Shown: positions 9,249 to 19,437, counted from the first letter of the stretch. The stretch is 64,000 bases of DNA from Laspinema sp. D2d (GCF_025370755.1 NZ_JAMXFC010000018.1:63149-127148); one strand, 5' to 3'. Notes: generated by a model from the letters alone, not told the origin. A program made the numbers and translations.

Positions 9249-10034
9249 TCACCAATGAACGGAATGCGCCTGAACCGGGGGTTTAACGGCTACATTCTCT
9301 TGGCGATTTTCCCTTAACTGGCGGAAGTTAGAGCGATCGCCTCGGTAGCCAGTTGGCATGACGAGGCGTTTGTAATCGGTAGTGAGGTCGAAGTTAACCT
9401 GGTTTAAATCGGCATGATAGAAATTCACACTGTTGAGAGAGGCATTGTCAAAACAAGCCTCACTTAAACAGGCTTCTACAAAAAAAGTGCCGAACAACTG
9501 AGCACGTCTGAAATTAGCTCCGGCTAGATTGGCTTGTTTGAGGAACGTTCCCAGCAAAAAGGTCTCGGAAAAATTGGCCTTTGTGAGATGAGAATAGGCC
9601 AAGTCCGCTGCAGTGAGATTAGCCCCCGTGAAATTTGCCTTCGGTAACTGGACCTCGACTAACCTAGCCCCGGTTAAATTGGCTTCACTGAAATTCGGTC
9701 CCCGGGCATCTTCCCGGCCTAAAATTAGACCATTGAGGATGGCCCCGGCGAGGTTGACGCCGGTAAAGTTGGCTTCACCCGCGATCGCGTGAGACAGTTC
9801 AATCCCACTCAGATTGGAATAGGAAAGGTTCGCCCGAGTGAGATCGGCACCGCTGAGGTCTGCATTGCTCAAATCGGCACCGCTCAGATCAGCCCCGACG
9901 AGATCAACGCCCATGAGATTAATATGGGGTAAGGAAGCCCCACGCAGATCTAAACCACTGAGATCCAACAGCAAAAAGTCACGTTGTCCGGCTTCATAAT
10001 GATTCAGCAGGTCCTCAGCACTCATTCGTTTCAT
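9249..10034 (-). CDS. Pentapeptide-repeat protein
   Basis: A 261-residue protein dominated by A(D/N)LXX pentapeptides, for example VGADLSGADLSNADLSGADL, which fold into a right-handed quadrilateral beta helix. About residues 23-215 are repeats. The N-terminal 20 residues (MKRMSAEDLLNHYEAGQRDF) form a helical cap, and the last 40 residues lack repeats. There is no signal peptide, so it is probably cytosolic. Pentapeptide proteins are numerous in cyanobacteria and mostly without known role; gyrase protection is known for some family members but nothing here supports it. Confidence 0.92.
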   Translation of the reverse strand: MKRMSAEDLLNHYEAGQRDFLLLDLSGLDLRGASLPHINLMGVDLVGADLSGADLSNADLSGADLTRANLSYSNLSGIELSHAIAGEANFTGVNLAGAILNGLILGREDARGPNFSEANLTGARLVEVQLPKANFTGANLTAADLAYSHLTKANFSETFLLGTFLKQANLAGANFRRAQLFGTFFVEACLSEACFDNASLNSVNFYHADLNQVNFDLTTDYKRLVMPTGYRGDRSNFRQLRENRQENVAVKPPVQAHSVHW

Positions 10035-10260
10035 AGGTTGCCCTTACTCTGGTTGCGCTTACAGGGGGGCTGCACAAATTCATCCACCACCCAAGGGCAT
10101 GAATTGGCAAAAACCACCCCTCCAACTTGCGCGAAAATCGGGCTGCATCCGGACTTTTTGCTGCTCTCACCTAGGTTGATGATCATGGCGATCGCCCCTT
10201 ATGCACTGCTCCATTCCCTCTGCGTTTCTAGGGGCAATTGGAGAGTTGCCCCGAGTCCAT

Positions 10261-11253
10261 TTAGGGTTCCTTCTCGGCAGGGGGTTCGACAATGTATTGA
10301 TTGGCGGGGGAATTTTCCGGTAGGGCTTCCATGCGTCCAGCATGGACTAAGCTTTGATAAATCAAGGCAGCAGCGGAACCCCGACTTAACTGTTCGTTGG
10401 GTTGGAGCACTGAGGGATCGGGATGATTGACCACGATATTTGCTTCGGTTGCCGCTAGGATCGGGTCAGTCGCCTCAGAAGGGATGCGATCGGCATCTGT
10501 ATAATAGGCGGTTAAATTTGGGGTCGGTTGTTTGGTAACAAAGGATTGTGGTGTGGGTTCTTCCACAGAAGGTCCCGGTTGTGCTGCCGGTTGTGCGTTG
10601 GCTCGCTGAATTAACCATAACGGTTGCATCATGGCTGTAAACGCCAGGGGAAATGCCAGTTGTCGTTTGGCAACCGGGCGTTTCCCACGAGATGAGGGGG
10701 AAGTGCGATCGCCCGCTTGAGCCGCCGTAGCCGTTGGACGAACTTGGACCAATTGTAAACCTTGTGCTAAGGACGTAATCGCCTCAGCTCTGGTCATTTC
10801 TCGCTGGGGATAGAATAATTTATTATTAGAAAAGGCATCCATAAAACCGCCTTGATAGGCTTCCTCGATCGCCGGAACTGCCCAATGATTTTCAGGAACA
10901 TCATTAAACGCACTGCCACTGGAAATTTGGCGTTTTTCCGTTACATCAAAGGCTTGACGGATGAGGGCGGCAAACTCATCCCGCTCGATATGTTGATTGG
11001 GTCGAAAGGTTCCGTCGGGATATCCTACTATAATCTCTTCTTGTGCTAACCCTTCAATAAACGGACTGGCCCAATAATTGGATTTGACATCCGGGAATGC
11101 GCTTTTTTGTTGCGTTTTTTGGGGTTTTTGGGGTTGTTGACCCTGGGCTGAAGCTGTTTCTAAGTTCCACAAATCCGGAACGGTAACCCCGGCAGTCACG
11201 CCGAGAACAATAGAACTAAGGATGGCGATGGGCCATTTCAATGAAAAAACCAT
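10261..11253 (-). CDS. S-layer homology (SLH) domain protein
   Basis: A 330-residue exported protein. A hydrophobic N-terminal segment (about residues 6-27) can act as signal or anchor. SLH1 (about 52-105) reads AFPDVKSNYWASPFIEGL with GYPDGTFRPNQ and IERDEFAALI. SLH2 (116-170) reads AFNDVPENHWAVPAIEEA with MTRAEAITSL. A Pro/Gln-rich linker follows, then a degenerate third SLH (about 245-315) with LQPNEQLSRGSAAALIYQSL. In cyanobacteria SLH domains bind peptidoglycan-linked polymer at the periplasmic side. No porin barrel is fused, unlike SLH-OprB proteins. Confidence 0.88.
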   Translation of the reverse strand: MVFSLKWPIAILSSIVLGVTAGVTVPDLWNLETASAQGQQPQKPQKTQQKSAFPDVKSNYWASPFIEGLAQEEIIVGYPDGTFRPNQHIERDEFAALIRQAFDVTEKRQISSGSAFNDVPENHWAVPAIEEAYQGGFMDAFSNNKLFYPQREMTRAEAITSLAQGLQLVQVRPTATAAQAGDRTSPSSRGKRPVAKRQLAFPLAFTAMMQPLWLIQRANAQPAAQPGPSVEEPTPQSFVTKQPTPNLTAYYTDADRIPSEATDPILAATEANIVVNHPDPSVLQPNEQLSRGSAAALIYQSLVHAGRMEALPENSPANQYIVEPPAEKEP

Positions 11254-11428
11254 AATTAATATGCTCCTGACTGCTGGCGGCTCAAAGGGGGAATCAATAA
11301 GTGATTTAATAGTTGTGAGAGAAGGAAAGGATTTAGTCGGGTGGATTATTGTATTGTATAGAAAATCTCACTCCTGATGAGAATTACAATTAAGGAGTGG
11401 GATACTCTCACGCTCTTGCTGTTGTAGC

Positions 11429-11453
11429 AAGGAGTGGGATGGTCCCACTCCTT
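11429..11453. terminator. Perfect 11-bp hairpin with 3-nt loop
   Basis: AAGGAGTGGGA at 11429-11439 and TCCCACTCCTT at 11443-11453 pair perfectly around TGG. It lies between the stop of the gene at 11571 and the start of the gene ending at 10261, both on the minus strand. No T run follows on that strand, so termination is only possible. AAGGAGTGGGAT is repeated directly at 11392-11403. Confidence 0.4.
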
Positions 11454-11570
11454 TCATAATTCTCCCATTCAGGACATCCGAGGTGAGTCTCGGGTTTACT
11501 AACGACACCGCTCGGAACTGATCTCACCGGGATAGATTGATTCCGAAGCGTGAATCAATTGGGAATGGGT

Positions 11571-12542
11571 TTAGCGGCGCTTTTTCTCTTCAACAATCGG
11601 ATTTCCTTCGCGCTTGACTTCTAACTCTTCCCGGCGTAGAGTTTCTTCCGCTTCAACTGTATTGCGTTCAACTTCTTTGTGAATTTTAACTTCCTCTCGG
11701 ACAAATGCTTCTTTGTGAATGTCTGCGTTTTCTTGATAGACTTCAACCCGAGCAATTTCTGTATCTTTAAAAGCGGTTTCACCCGCAGTCAGAGCCTGTT
11801 CAGTTCCGATCGCTTCGCGGATTTCCACAACAACTTTTTCATTTTCCACAGGAATTGCCGTCTTTGCCCGTTCGGTTACGACTCGTTTGCTGACTAAAAC
11901 TTCCCCAGTTTTTTCGCGGTGTTTGTTCGCGACGAGGCGTTCTTCATAAAGCTTGAGTTTTTTATGATCTAAATCCGTTGTATTGTAGAGAGAAGGTTCG
12001 CGATCGTAACTATAATAGTCATCGTCACGAGCCACGAGGCGATCGCTTTCCGGGGTAGTCATCGCAGGGTTTGGAGTCTGGGGAAGGGTCGGAGGCATTA
12101 CTTGACGACCCGTAGCCGTTGCTGCTACACCGGCCCCTTCTACCGGAGGACTGTCTTCGACTGCGGCGGAATTTTCCACACTGGGAACGCCATAAATCGA
12201 TCGCACATTTTGCTCATAATGGCGATCGACGACGGTATCTTCACGGTATTCCGGCAGTTGTTCCGCTTGTGCTTTGGTTTCCAGACCCATCGCATAGATC
12301 CGGCGGTGATCGTTATCGACTCGGCAACGCCCGATCGGAATCAAGACCCGTTTTCCAAACACCCAAAATCCGGTATCGATAACGAGATAGCGAAAATAAC
12401 CAGATTCATCAACTAGGGCATCATCAACATGACCAATTTTTTCATCGTTGTTGGCCGCATAAACGTCATAGCCTTTAATATCATCCCCCTCAAATAAATC
12501 GTTTCGGTAGTTGGGATAAAAATCCTCAAGTTTGTAAAGCAT
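11571..12542 (-). CDS. PRC-barrel and DUF2382 (YsnF-like) stress protein
   Basis: A 323-residue protein with an N-terminal PRC-barrel (about residues 10-80: GYDVYAANNDEKIGHVDDAL, FGKRVLIPIGRCRV) and a C-terminal DUF2382 domain (about 190-300: LYEERLVANKHREKTGEVLVSKRVVTER split over two beta repeats with ETVE-like motifs). The linker is low complexity. AAGGAG lies nine bases before ATG 12542, favouring it over the in-frame ATG at 12551, which touches that ribosome site. DUF2382 proteins are linked to general stress and desiccation in bacteria. The divergent membrane protein at 12795 is a plausible partner. Confidence 0.9.
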   Translation of the reverse strand: MLYKLEDFYPNYRNDLFEGDDIKGYDVYAANNDEKIGHVDDALVDESGYFRYLVIDTGFWVFGKRVLIPIGRCRVDNDHRRIYAMGLETKAQAEQLPEYREDTVVDRHYEQNVRSIYGVPSVENSAAVEDSPPVEGAGVAATATGRQVMPPTLPQTPNPAMTTPESDRLVARDDDYYSYDREPSLYNTTDLDHKKLKLYEERLVANKHREKTGEVLVSKRVVTERAKTAIPVENEKVVVEIREAIGTEQALTAGETAFKDTEIARVEVYQENADIHKEAFVREEVKIHKEVERNTVEAEETLRREELEVKREGNPIVEEKKRR

Positions 12543-12794
12543 CCTTGTCATCTCCTTAAAATTTTGTTACATTTATCTTCTATGTCTCTATATTAGAAAA
12601 AATAATAGGTTGTCCCCTCTACCTGACGATTGAGTTTTGGTCGGGTCTAATGGGGTTAACTTATATCCCTAGATAGATAGATAAAACTGCCAATCCGCCT
12701 TACAGTAATCCATAATTGATGCAAACATTCTCCGCAGTGTCTGCATTGGGCTTTAAAAAAAATTAACGGAAGTAGGGTAAGGGAGATAATAACC

Positions 12795-13394
12795 ATGACT
12801 TATGGAAATCGCAGTGGAGTCAATATTGCAGAACCAGCCATGATGCCAACCCCTGTGGTTGATTATCACGATCGCGTCCGGTGGGGTCCAATTTTTGCAG
12901 GAATCGTCATCGCACTGAGTACCCAATTGGTATTAAGTGCTCTGGGAGTGGCGATCGGGATGAGCGTTGGTGCAGATGCCCAATCCGACCCGAATTCTAT
13001 TGGTTTGGGAGTGGGAATTTGGTCTATTATTAGTTTGTTTATTGCCCTAATGTTGGGGTCTTGGATCATGGCTCGCACCTGTGGACCTATGAATAAAAAC
13101 ACAGCCCTATTAAACGGAGCAATTTTGTGGGCCACCACTTTAGCCCTGAGTTCATGGTTACTGGCAAGCGGTGTATCCGGAACCTTCGGAATTGTGATGG
13201 CAAATGCGGGGGAAATTGCCGATCGCGTGAACGTAGACCCGGGAGCAGCCAATCTCACACCGAATGAGGCCCGTAATATCGCTGACGGTGTGGCCCGTGC
13301 CGGTTGGTCATTTTTATTTGGTTCTTTGTTAGGGTTAGTGGCATCGTTGATTGGTGCGACCCTCGGTGCTCGGAGTCCTCGAACGGTTGTATAA
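12795..13394 (+). CDS. Four-helix integral membrane protein
   Basis: A 199-residue protein with about four membrane helices: residues 32-57 (PIFAGIVIALSTQLVLSALG), 73-93, 105-128 and 170-192. The loop after helix 3 is polar and has a short helical repeat-like element (ANLTPNEARNIADGVARAGW). AGGGAG precedes ATG 12795. I recognise the general type, YrzE-like transmembrane proteins often next to PRC-barrel or YsnF genes, but not a function. It is divergent from the DUF2382 gene with a 252-bp shared upstream region, consistent with co-regulation. Confidence 0.75.
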   Translation: MTYGNRSGVNIAEPAMMPTPVVDYHDRVRWGPIFAGIVIALSTQLVLSALGVAIGMSVGADAQSDPNSIGLGVGIWSIISLFIALMLGSWIMARTCGPMNKNTALLNGAILWATTLALSSWLLASGVSGTFGIVMANAGEIADRVNVDPGAANLTPNEARNIADGVARAGWSFLFGSLLGLVASLIGATLGARSPRTVV

Positions 13395-13660
13395 CAAGAG
13401 CGTCTAGCCTTTCAATCTCTTTGATTTCAATCTCTATTTTTCCAGCTAGTTACGGCCCGTTATTCAACGCCCAGTCTAGCTGGATTTTATATTTTGTATG
13501 ATATAAAATTTATGCAAAAGCTATTTTTAGTTTTTGTATAAGCTAGATAAAAACGAGCGGTTTGGTAAATAAAAATATACTGAATTGAAGAATGATATTT
13601 GGAGGGTTGAACAGGGGTATTCTAAAAGAGCAGCATATCCAATCTTATCCCTATGATGCT

Positions 13661-14209
13661 ATGGCAAATCGAAATTTACAAGCGGGATTAGCTCAACTGA
13701 AAGCGGGGGATTATGCCGAGGCGATCGCCCAATTAGAAGCGGTTTTAGTCAATGAACTCCATCCGGGTACTCTGTTTAAAGCAAAAAAAGCCTTAGTTGA
13801 AGCTTACGAAGGCGATGGGAAACTACGTCAAGCGTGGAAACTCTGTCAAGAACTTAGCGAAAGTACCAGTCCTGAAATCCGTGATTGGGGCGATCGCACT
13901 TTAGCCGATCTTGATCGCCGTTACCCCTCCCTTGGTTCCGAGATTCTCATCGGACAAAGGCTGACTCGTCAGCAAAAAGTAATTCGCGCCGTCATTCAGT
14001 GGATTAAACAGTCCCCCCAGCGTGTCTCTACGGTGGAAACGGCTTGGAACATCATTGAAGAAGAACGGCAGGCTTACTCTGCTGATAATAGTCCATTGGT
14101 GAAACTTACGGTTAATTGGAATATCTTTCGCCGCCTCTCCATTTTCTTAGGCAAAACCTTATGGGTTTGGATAAAGGCTAAATGGCAGAAATTTAAATCC
14201 CCCAAATAA
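13661..14209 (+). CDS. TPR-containing protein
   Basis: A 182-residue protein. Residues 1-80 form two to three tetratricopeptide-like helix pairs (LQAGLAQLKAGDYAEAIAQL, KKALVEAYEGDGKLRQAWKL). The C-terminal third ends in a hydrophobic, basic helix (FRRLSIFLGKTLWVWIKAKW) that may attach to the membrane. The frame is open from ATG 13592, but the fold starts at MANRNLQAGL; no ribosome site decides between them. Probably a protein-interaction adaptor; no partner is suggested by neighbours. Confidence 0.75.
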   Translation: MANRNLQAGLAQLKAGDYAEAIAQLEAVLVNELHPGTLFKAKKALVEAYEGDGKLRQAWKLCQELSESTSPEIRDWGDRTLADLDRRYPSLGSEILIGQRLTRQQKVIRAVIQWIKQSPQRVSTVETAWNIIEEERQAYSADNSPLVKLTVNWNIFRRLSIFLGKTLWVWIKAKWQKFKSPK

Positions 14210-14250
14210 ATATTGAGTCTAGGTTAATTCAAGGTTTATCTAAACGTTAA

Positions 14251-14280
14251 ATCCGGAAACAAGGTCAGTCGTTTCCGGAT
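14251..14280. terminator. Hairpin between convergent genes
   Basis: ATCCGGAAAC (14251-14260) and GTTTCCGGAT (14271-14280) pair perfectly over a 10-nt loop, midway between the TPR gene and the mannosidase stop codon. T content is modest on both sides, so it may serve both directions weakly. Confidence 0.6.
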
Positions 14281-14302
14281 CATTATACTAAGTCATCACT
14301 CC

Positions 14303-17300
14303 TCAATTCCCTAATTGAAAACTCACCACTTTCCAAGGTGAAATGGGTACAATCTCCCCCTTAACCCAAACTTGAGCTAAATTGTCCTCTAATAAATCTA
14401 CCCCTTGCAAACTTTGCCATTCCTCCTGAACCACTAATCCTGTCGGTTTCCCTTCCGATTCATAACATCGAATGATCCATTTTTTAGCATCGATTTCTGA
14501 CTGTTTGAATGCCATCAAAACCAAACTATCTCCCGAAACCTGTAAAAAACTCTCCTGTAAACCTAGGGTTTTTTCCCCCTGTTCCGAGACTGATTCCAGG
14601 AGGCGAACCTGCAAGGGTAAATTCAATTCATACCCCTGTCGGACTGTTTTTGCGGACTGCCAATTTCCCCCATGCGGATAAAGGCAATAAGTGAATTGAT
14701 GCCACCCTAAATCGGCCTCTGGGTCCGGCCAATTGGAACCCCGTAGGAGGGTTAAGCGCAGTTGGTTGGGGGTGGCATCGTACCCATATTTACAATCATT
14801 AAGAAGACTGACTCCCCTTTGTTCTTCACTCAAATCAGCCCATTTTAAAGCAGGAACTTCCCATTTTGCTTGTTCTATAGGGGTTTGGGGTTTTGTGGTT
14901 CGTTTCACTGCACTACAAGGGGTTTCATAGGTGACAAAATCCGCCTCAACCGTGAGGGGAAATGCCGCTTTTACCATCACATTTCGGTCTTGCCAGTTCA
15001 CCATTGTGGCAATTTTTACCCAGGGGGAGTCGGCTTGGAGGATATACTCTTGAATAAAGTCCGATTGTCCCAATTGGCGAATGACTTGCACTCGTTGTTC
15101 GAGTTCCCCCTGTTCTATCCATTGAATCTGTTTCAGAGTCGCAGGGGGAAGCGGATGTTGGTTATAATTGGGGTCAATATTCCAAGCATCCCAATATTGT
15201 CCCTTATCTGTAAAGGCTTGGAGTTGATTGCCCGGTTCTTTGAGAATTTCCCAATTATTTATTTTATCATAAATGCTGCTCAGATTACCCGTTTTGGGGT
15301 CAATAATAACGCGCAATTGGTCAGTTTCTAAGATAAATTTATCCTGGGGCTGTGGGGAGGGAGAAGTAGGATTAAGTTCGGATTGCCCTAACCAAAAAAC
15401 GTGATAGCCAATAGAGGGGATATCCTGGCATTCAAACAGGAGATGAGTGGCGGTGAGTTGCGATCGCATTCGATTTCCCTGACTATCATACACTTGCCAT
15501 TCCATCCCCGTTGCAGCGGATTCCGGTAACTCTAGGGAAACGATTTGCGATCGCTGCCAATTGAGGGAATTAAACACGATAATCGGTTGGGCGGATGGCA
15601 TGGATACAGGAGGAACTCCGGCAACTTGTGAGGCGATCGCCGCGAATGCTTGTTCTAACACTTCCCGTCCATTTTCTTCCGCTTCCTGCCAACCCATATT
15701 GGCATCCAGATACACTTCAGGAATTGAGGAACCGGGTAAAATATCGTGAAATTGATTGAATAATACCGCTTTCCAAGCGGCTTCAATTTGCGCTTTGGGA
15801 TACTCTATTCCTGTTTCTCGGGTGGCGATTGCTGCCCACAATTCTGCTTCATATAATAACCCCTCACAGCGGCGATTCCATTGTTTTTGGTCACCATGAG
15901 TAGTATAACAGCCGCGATGAAATTCCAGATATAATTCATCACTCCAAACTGGAAACTCTCCCTGCTGTTGCAACTGGCGCAAATAGTCCTCAACCGTGGT
16001 AAATTCCATCGCGGGGAAAAAGGGAGACTGCCGCCAGCGATCGCCAACTTCTAACATATCGCGAGTCGGACCCCCGCCATGATCTCCTACTCCCGGTAAC
16101 CATAAACTCTCTTTTAGTCCCGTTTTCTGTTCCCAATCACAGGCATAATCCGCCATCTGCACAGGTTCAATTCCCGTTCCAATGGGGGCTGACATTAAAC
16201 TAAAAATTCGCGTTCCATCGGGGGATTCCCACCAAAAAACGGGATAGGGGAATTCCGTTGTATCATTCCATCGCAATTTTTGGGTGACGAAATATTCGAT
16301 TCCCCCTTGTTTTAACAATTGCGGCAATTGTCCACAGAATCCAAAGGTATCGGGTAGCCATGCCACGGGAGAGAGTTTGCCAAATTTTTCTAAACAATAC
16401 TGTTGTCCATATAACAGTTGTCTGGAAATCGACTCCCCACTAATAATATTTAATTCCGGTTCCACCCACAATCCGGCTAAAATTTCCCAGCGTCCCGCCT
16501 TAACTTCGGCTTGAATTTCTGCAAATAAATCGGGACAGTTGTCTTCAATCCAAGCATACAGGGCAGCGGTGGAATGACCAAAGGTGAGGTGAGGAAATCC
16601 TGCCATTAAATCAAGAACGGAGGCAAAGGTACATTCTGCCACATCCCAGGTTTCAGCAATCGGCCATAACCAAGCTAAGTCTAAATGGGCATGACCAAGT
16701 AAAAATACTTTATTGGTTTGTTGAAACTCTTGTTTCAAAGTGGTTCGCAATTCAGCCAGGGACTGCTCAAATTGAGAAACATTATCGGGTAAACTATTCC
16801 AGGCGATCGCCTCAATTTGAGTCTGTAATTGTTGCAATTTCGTCTCAGCGTCCGATGAGATTCCCCAATATTTGGAAATCACCGCTAATTCGTCCGCAAT
16901 AAACCCCGGATCAATACAACTTTCATAACTCTCTTCATAGCTTTTTTCATAAATCCACAGCGATCGCACTAATGCCCCGCAGTCATGTCCGGGACTGACT
17001 AATCGTAAAGCAATATCAATCCCCTGACCCGGTACTACTTCTTCCTCAATCATCACCCGGGTCACACAATCAAATAAATCCCCCTCTTGGACTAACTCCC
17101 CATTCACAAAAATTTGGGCCTCATCCGCCCACCAAGTTAGGGCCAAACGCAAGGTTAATCCTGCCAGGGGATACCCCTGCAACTGGTCCGGAACCTGATA
17201 CCGCAATCCTAACCAGATCGTCTGCTGCCCTTGAGTCCAGGGGATATGTCCTTTCTCATTGAGTTCCGCCTGCTGCCACTGGTCCCAGGTGTCTGCGGCT

Positions 17301-17419
17301 GTCCCTTCCTCCACGGATAAATCGGCAATTCGGTATCGCCAACTACCGATCGCATTCACCCGAGTCAGTTGTCGCAGTTTCTCAATTGATCCGGTTATTT
17401 CACTGTTTGGATCTGGCAT
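14303..17419 (-). CDS. Alpha-mannosidase, glycoside hydrolase family 38
   Basis: A 1038-residue retaining alpha-mannosidase. The catalytic domain contains the zinc-binding motif HAHLDLAWLWP, the nucleophile Asp in LPDTFGFCGQLPQLL, the conserved VGDHGGGPTRD, then HRGCYTTHGDQKQWNRRCE and FNQFHDILPGSSIPEVY. The first 210 residues are a beta-sandwich typical of cytosolic bacterial and class II mannosidases; the C-terminal half is the usual beta-sandwich region. No signal peptide is seen, so it is likely cytosolic, turning over mannose-containing glycans or oligosaccharides. A TTG at 17431 would extend it by four residues; ATG 17419 is preferred. Confidence 0.95.
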   Translation of the reverse strand: MPDPNSEITGSIEKLRQLTRVNAIGSWRYRIADLSVEEGTAADTWDQWQQAELNEKGHIPWTQGQQTIWLGLRYQVPDQLQGYPLAGLTLRLALTWWADEAQIFVNGELVQEGDLFDCVTRVMIEEEVVPGQGIDIALRLVSPGHDCGALVRSLWIYEKSYEESYESCIDPGFIADELAVISKYWGISSDAETKLQQLQTQIEAIAWNSLPDNVSQFEQSLAELRTTLKQEFQQTNKVFLLGHAHLDLAWLWPIAETWDVAECTFASVLDLMAGFPHLTFGHSTAALYAWIEDNCPDLFAEIQAEVKAGRWEILAGLWVEPELNIISGESISRQLLYGQQYCLEKFGKLSPVAWLPDTFGFCGQLPQLLKQGGIEYFVTQKLRWNDTTEFPYPVFWWESPDGTRIFSLMSAPIGTGIEPVQMADYACDWEQKTGLKESLWLPGVGDHGGGPTRDMLEVGDRWRQSPFFPAMEFTTVEDYLRQLQQQGEFPVWSDELYLEFHRGCYTTHGDQKQWNRRCEGLLYEAELWAAIATRETGIEYPKAQIEAAWKAVLFNQFHDILPGSSIPEVYLDANMGWQEAEENGREVLEQAFAAIASQVAGVPPVSMPSAQPIIVFNSLNWQRSQIVSLELPESAATGMEWQVYDSQGNRMRSQLTATHLLFECQDIPSIGYHVFWLGQSELNPTSPSPQPQDKFILETDQLRVIIDPKTGNLSSIYDKINNWEILKEPGNQLQAFTDKGQYWDAWNIDPNYNQHPLPPATLKQIQWIEQGELEQRVQVIRQLGQSDFIQEYILQADSPWVKIATMVNWQDRNVMVKAAFPLTVEADFVTYETPCSAVKRTTKPQTPIEQAKWEVPALKWADLSEEQRGVSLLNDCKYGYDATPNQLRLTLLRGSNWPDPEADLGWHQFTYCLYPHGGNWQSAKTVRQGYELNLPLQVRLLESVSEQGEKTLGLQESFLQVSGDSLVLMAFKQSEIDAKKWIIRCYESEGKPTGLVVQEEWQSLQGVDLLEDNLAQVWVKGEIVPISPWKVVSFQLGN

Positions 17420-17564
17420 AAAATTGCTCAAATTTTCGATATGATTAAATGACGGGTTTGAGATTCTCCAGGCATTCTTTATAAAAAAAACCCGTTACAG
17501 AGGTTCATATTGCGGATAGTCAATATGAAATCCGCCCCCTAACAAACTGCTTAACTTAAAAATT

Positions 17565-19430
17565 ATGTCCTCTTCCGGTCGATATCAAAGTAAATTATTC
17601 AATTTTCTGCAAGCGGGGTCTCGGAAACTGGCGACCCAGTTAGAAAAGGCCGGACAGCAGATCCGCTGGATCGCCCAAACTGGGGGCCATTATTTACTGA
17701 TTCCGGTCTATGCAGTGTATCAGGCCACGCGGTTTGTGGGAAAGCAGTTGGCGGGAACCGCTAACCCGTCGGAGGACTCCACCAAAACCCTGGGAAATGC
17801 TGAGGCGAATCCAGGGACGAGAGAATCTGACCGACTCTCGGAAACCCCAGAAGGCGATCGCCCGATCGCCCGAGTCTTGAGTGGGGTGGAACTGGTGGCA
17901 GTTGCTGCCTCAACAGCGGATGCCGGGGAATCCTGGCAAGTTGTGGTCACAAAAGAGGACAACTCACCCCAACCCCAGGAGGTTCTGGCGTTACCCTCGG
18001 GACGGACTGGGTTGCGAGAACGGGTACTGAACTGGATTCCGGAGAAAATTCTAGCCCGGTTTGGCGTCAAGGGCGATCGCCCGGGAACTCTGGTCCCGGT
18101 CGCATCAATGGAACAATCCTTAACGGTGGCAACTCCCGCCTCGGCGATCGCCACTTCTCGTCCGGTGATTCAAGGGATTGCTACCTTGCTGGAAACCCGG
18201 AGTTTAGTTCTAATCAGCGATCGCAACCAAATTTTAGATATTCTCACCCCTGTCCAACAGCAACAATTGCAAGCCAGAATTGATGGGGAACTGGCAGCAG
18301 CAGCGTACCACCTCGAACCGAAAAGCTTGCCATCCCAAGCAACCCATTCGGTCCTCACGGGTTCGCCCTCCCAAAAACAGTTACCGCCCGTTAAGCGATT
18401 GCGTCGCTTGCGTCAACTGATTGCCGGAGTTCAACCCGTTCCTCTGGGCAACTTATTAGACCGGAGTTTAGCCAAAGTTGGGGATTTGTTGCAACCCTCC
18501 GCCCTGGTTTTGCAACCGGATGGAGTCGGGGAAGTTCCTCAACCCCAGGGGAAGGTATCTCCTCGCCATCAGCGTCAACCTAAAATAGAAGCCGTCTTGT
18601 TAAAGATGGATGCGGCAGTAGCGAGATGGGAAGGGATGCCATTACCCCAGGGAGGAACCCTCAGCGAAACCGTTGCCGATCGCGGCGAGTCTCTGCTGAA
18701 GGGGATTCAACACCTGGCGATCGCCCTCGTCACAGACCCTCAGCAGGACACCACGGATTCTGAACTCTCCCCTGAACAGCAATCCCTATCCCTGCAAATG
18801 CAACGGTTGATTCAATCGGCAGTGGATTATTTCTTTGGGACTTCCGATCAGGCTTTAACGGGAAGCAGCGATCGCCCGTTGACTCAGGTTGAAGTTTCGG
18901 CGAAAGATTTAGCACAAACGTTTGAGAATGTCAAGCCTTTAGCTGGAAATTCTGAGGCGGCGACTGGGCAATTGTCCAGTAACCCGGAATTAGACCCGTT
19001 GCCGGACTCCGTTTGGGGAGTTGAGGCGGTGGAACAATTTCTGAACCCACCCTATCCGACCAGCCGACGAATTGGGCAGCCCCAACCCGTCAGCAAGTCC
19101 TCCCGCAGCAAATCCAGCAAAGGAAATCCCCGCCGAGTCCAACCCCAGCGATCGGTTCCCCGGACCGCAGTCCAACCCACCGCGACGGTCACCGTTGAAA
19201 CCACCTCACGGGTTAGCCGTCCCAGTCCCGTTGTTGACTCTCCTGTGCAATTGCCACCCCAGGTCGAAACCCCACCAAAAAGCGACTGGATCGATGTGGA
19301 AATTGCCGAATTTGAATACATTATGCACCCCTTAGAGCAAGCTTTGAAGTGGTTTGATCAGGTCCTCTTCTGGCTGGAAGAAAAACTGATTCAAGGGTGG
19401 CAATGGGCGCGGCAACAACTGTTTAGTTAA
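17565..19430 (+). CDS. Unknown cyanobacterial protein, proline-rich
   Basis: A 621-residue protein that I do not recognise. The N-terminal 60 residues are helical and partly hydrophobic (HYLLIPVYAVYQATRFVGKQ) and may touch a membrane. A long low-complexity middle rich in Pro, Ser, Gln and Thr follows, with a folded-looking segment around 205-250. The C-terminal 40 residues are conserved-looking and amphipathic (FEYIMHPLEQALKWFDQVLF, LEEKLIQGWQWARQQLF). The start ATG 17565 precedes the first structured segment. HIP1 sites inside the gene generate GDRP-type peptides. A structural or envelope-associated role is possible; no function is claimed. Confidence 0.75.
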   Translation: MSSSGRYQSKLFNFLQAGSRKLATQLEKAGQQIRWIAQTGGHYLLIPVYAVYQATRFVGKQLAGTANPSEDSTKTLGNAEANPGTRESDRLSETPEGDRPIARVLSGVELVAVAASTADAGESWQVVVTKEDNSPQPQEVLALPSGRTGLRERVLNWIPEKILARFGVKGDRPGTLVPVASMEQSLTVATPASAIATSRPVIQGIATLLETRSLVLISDRNQILDILTPVQQQQLQARIDGELAAAAYHLEPKSLPSQATHSVLTGSPSQKQLPPVKRLRRLRQLIAGVQPVPLGNLLDRSLAKVGDLLQPSALVLQPDGVGEVPQPQGKVSPRHQRQPKIEAVLLKMDAAVARWEGMPLPQGGTLSETVADRGESLLKGIQHLAIALVTDPQQDTTDSELSPEQQSLSLQMQRLIQSAVDYFFGTSDQALTGSSDRPLTQVEVSAKDLAQTFENVKPLAGNSEAATGQLSSNPELDPLPDSVWGVEAVEQFLNPPYPTSRRIGQPQPVSKSSRSKSSKGNPRRVQPQRSVPRTAVQPTATVTVETTSRVSRPSPVVDSPVQLPPQVETPPKSDWIDVEIAEFEYIMHPLEQALKWFDQVLFWLEEKLIQGWQWARQQLFS

Positions 19431-19437
19431 CGGCTGA

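Noticed and set aside
8745..9286. Several frames over the minisatellite giving [16 protein letters not shown] or SPPSP peptides
   Set aside because: They translate 9-bp repeats in different frames and have no start signals or family features.
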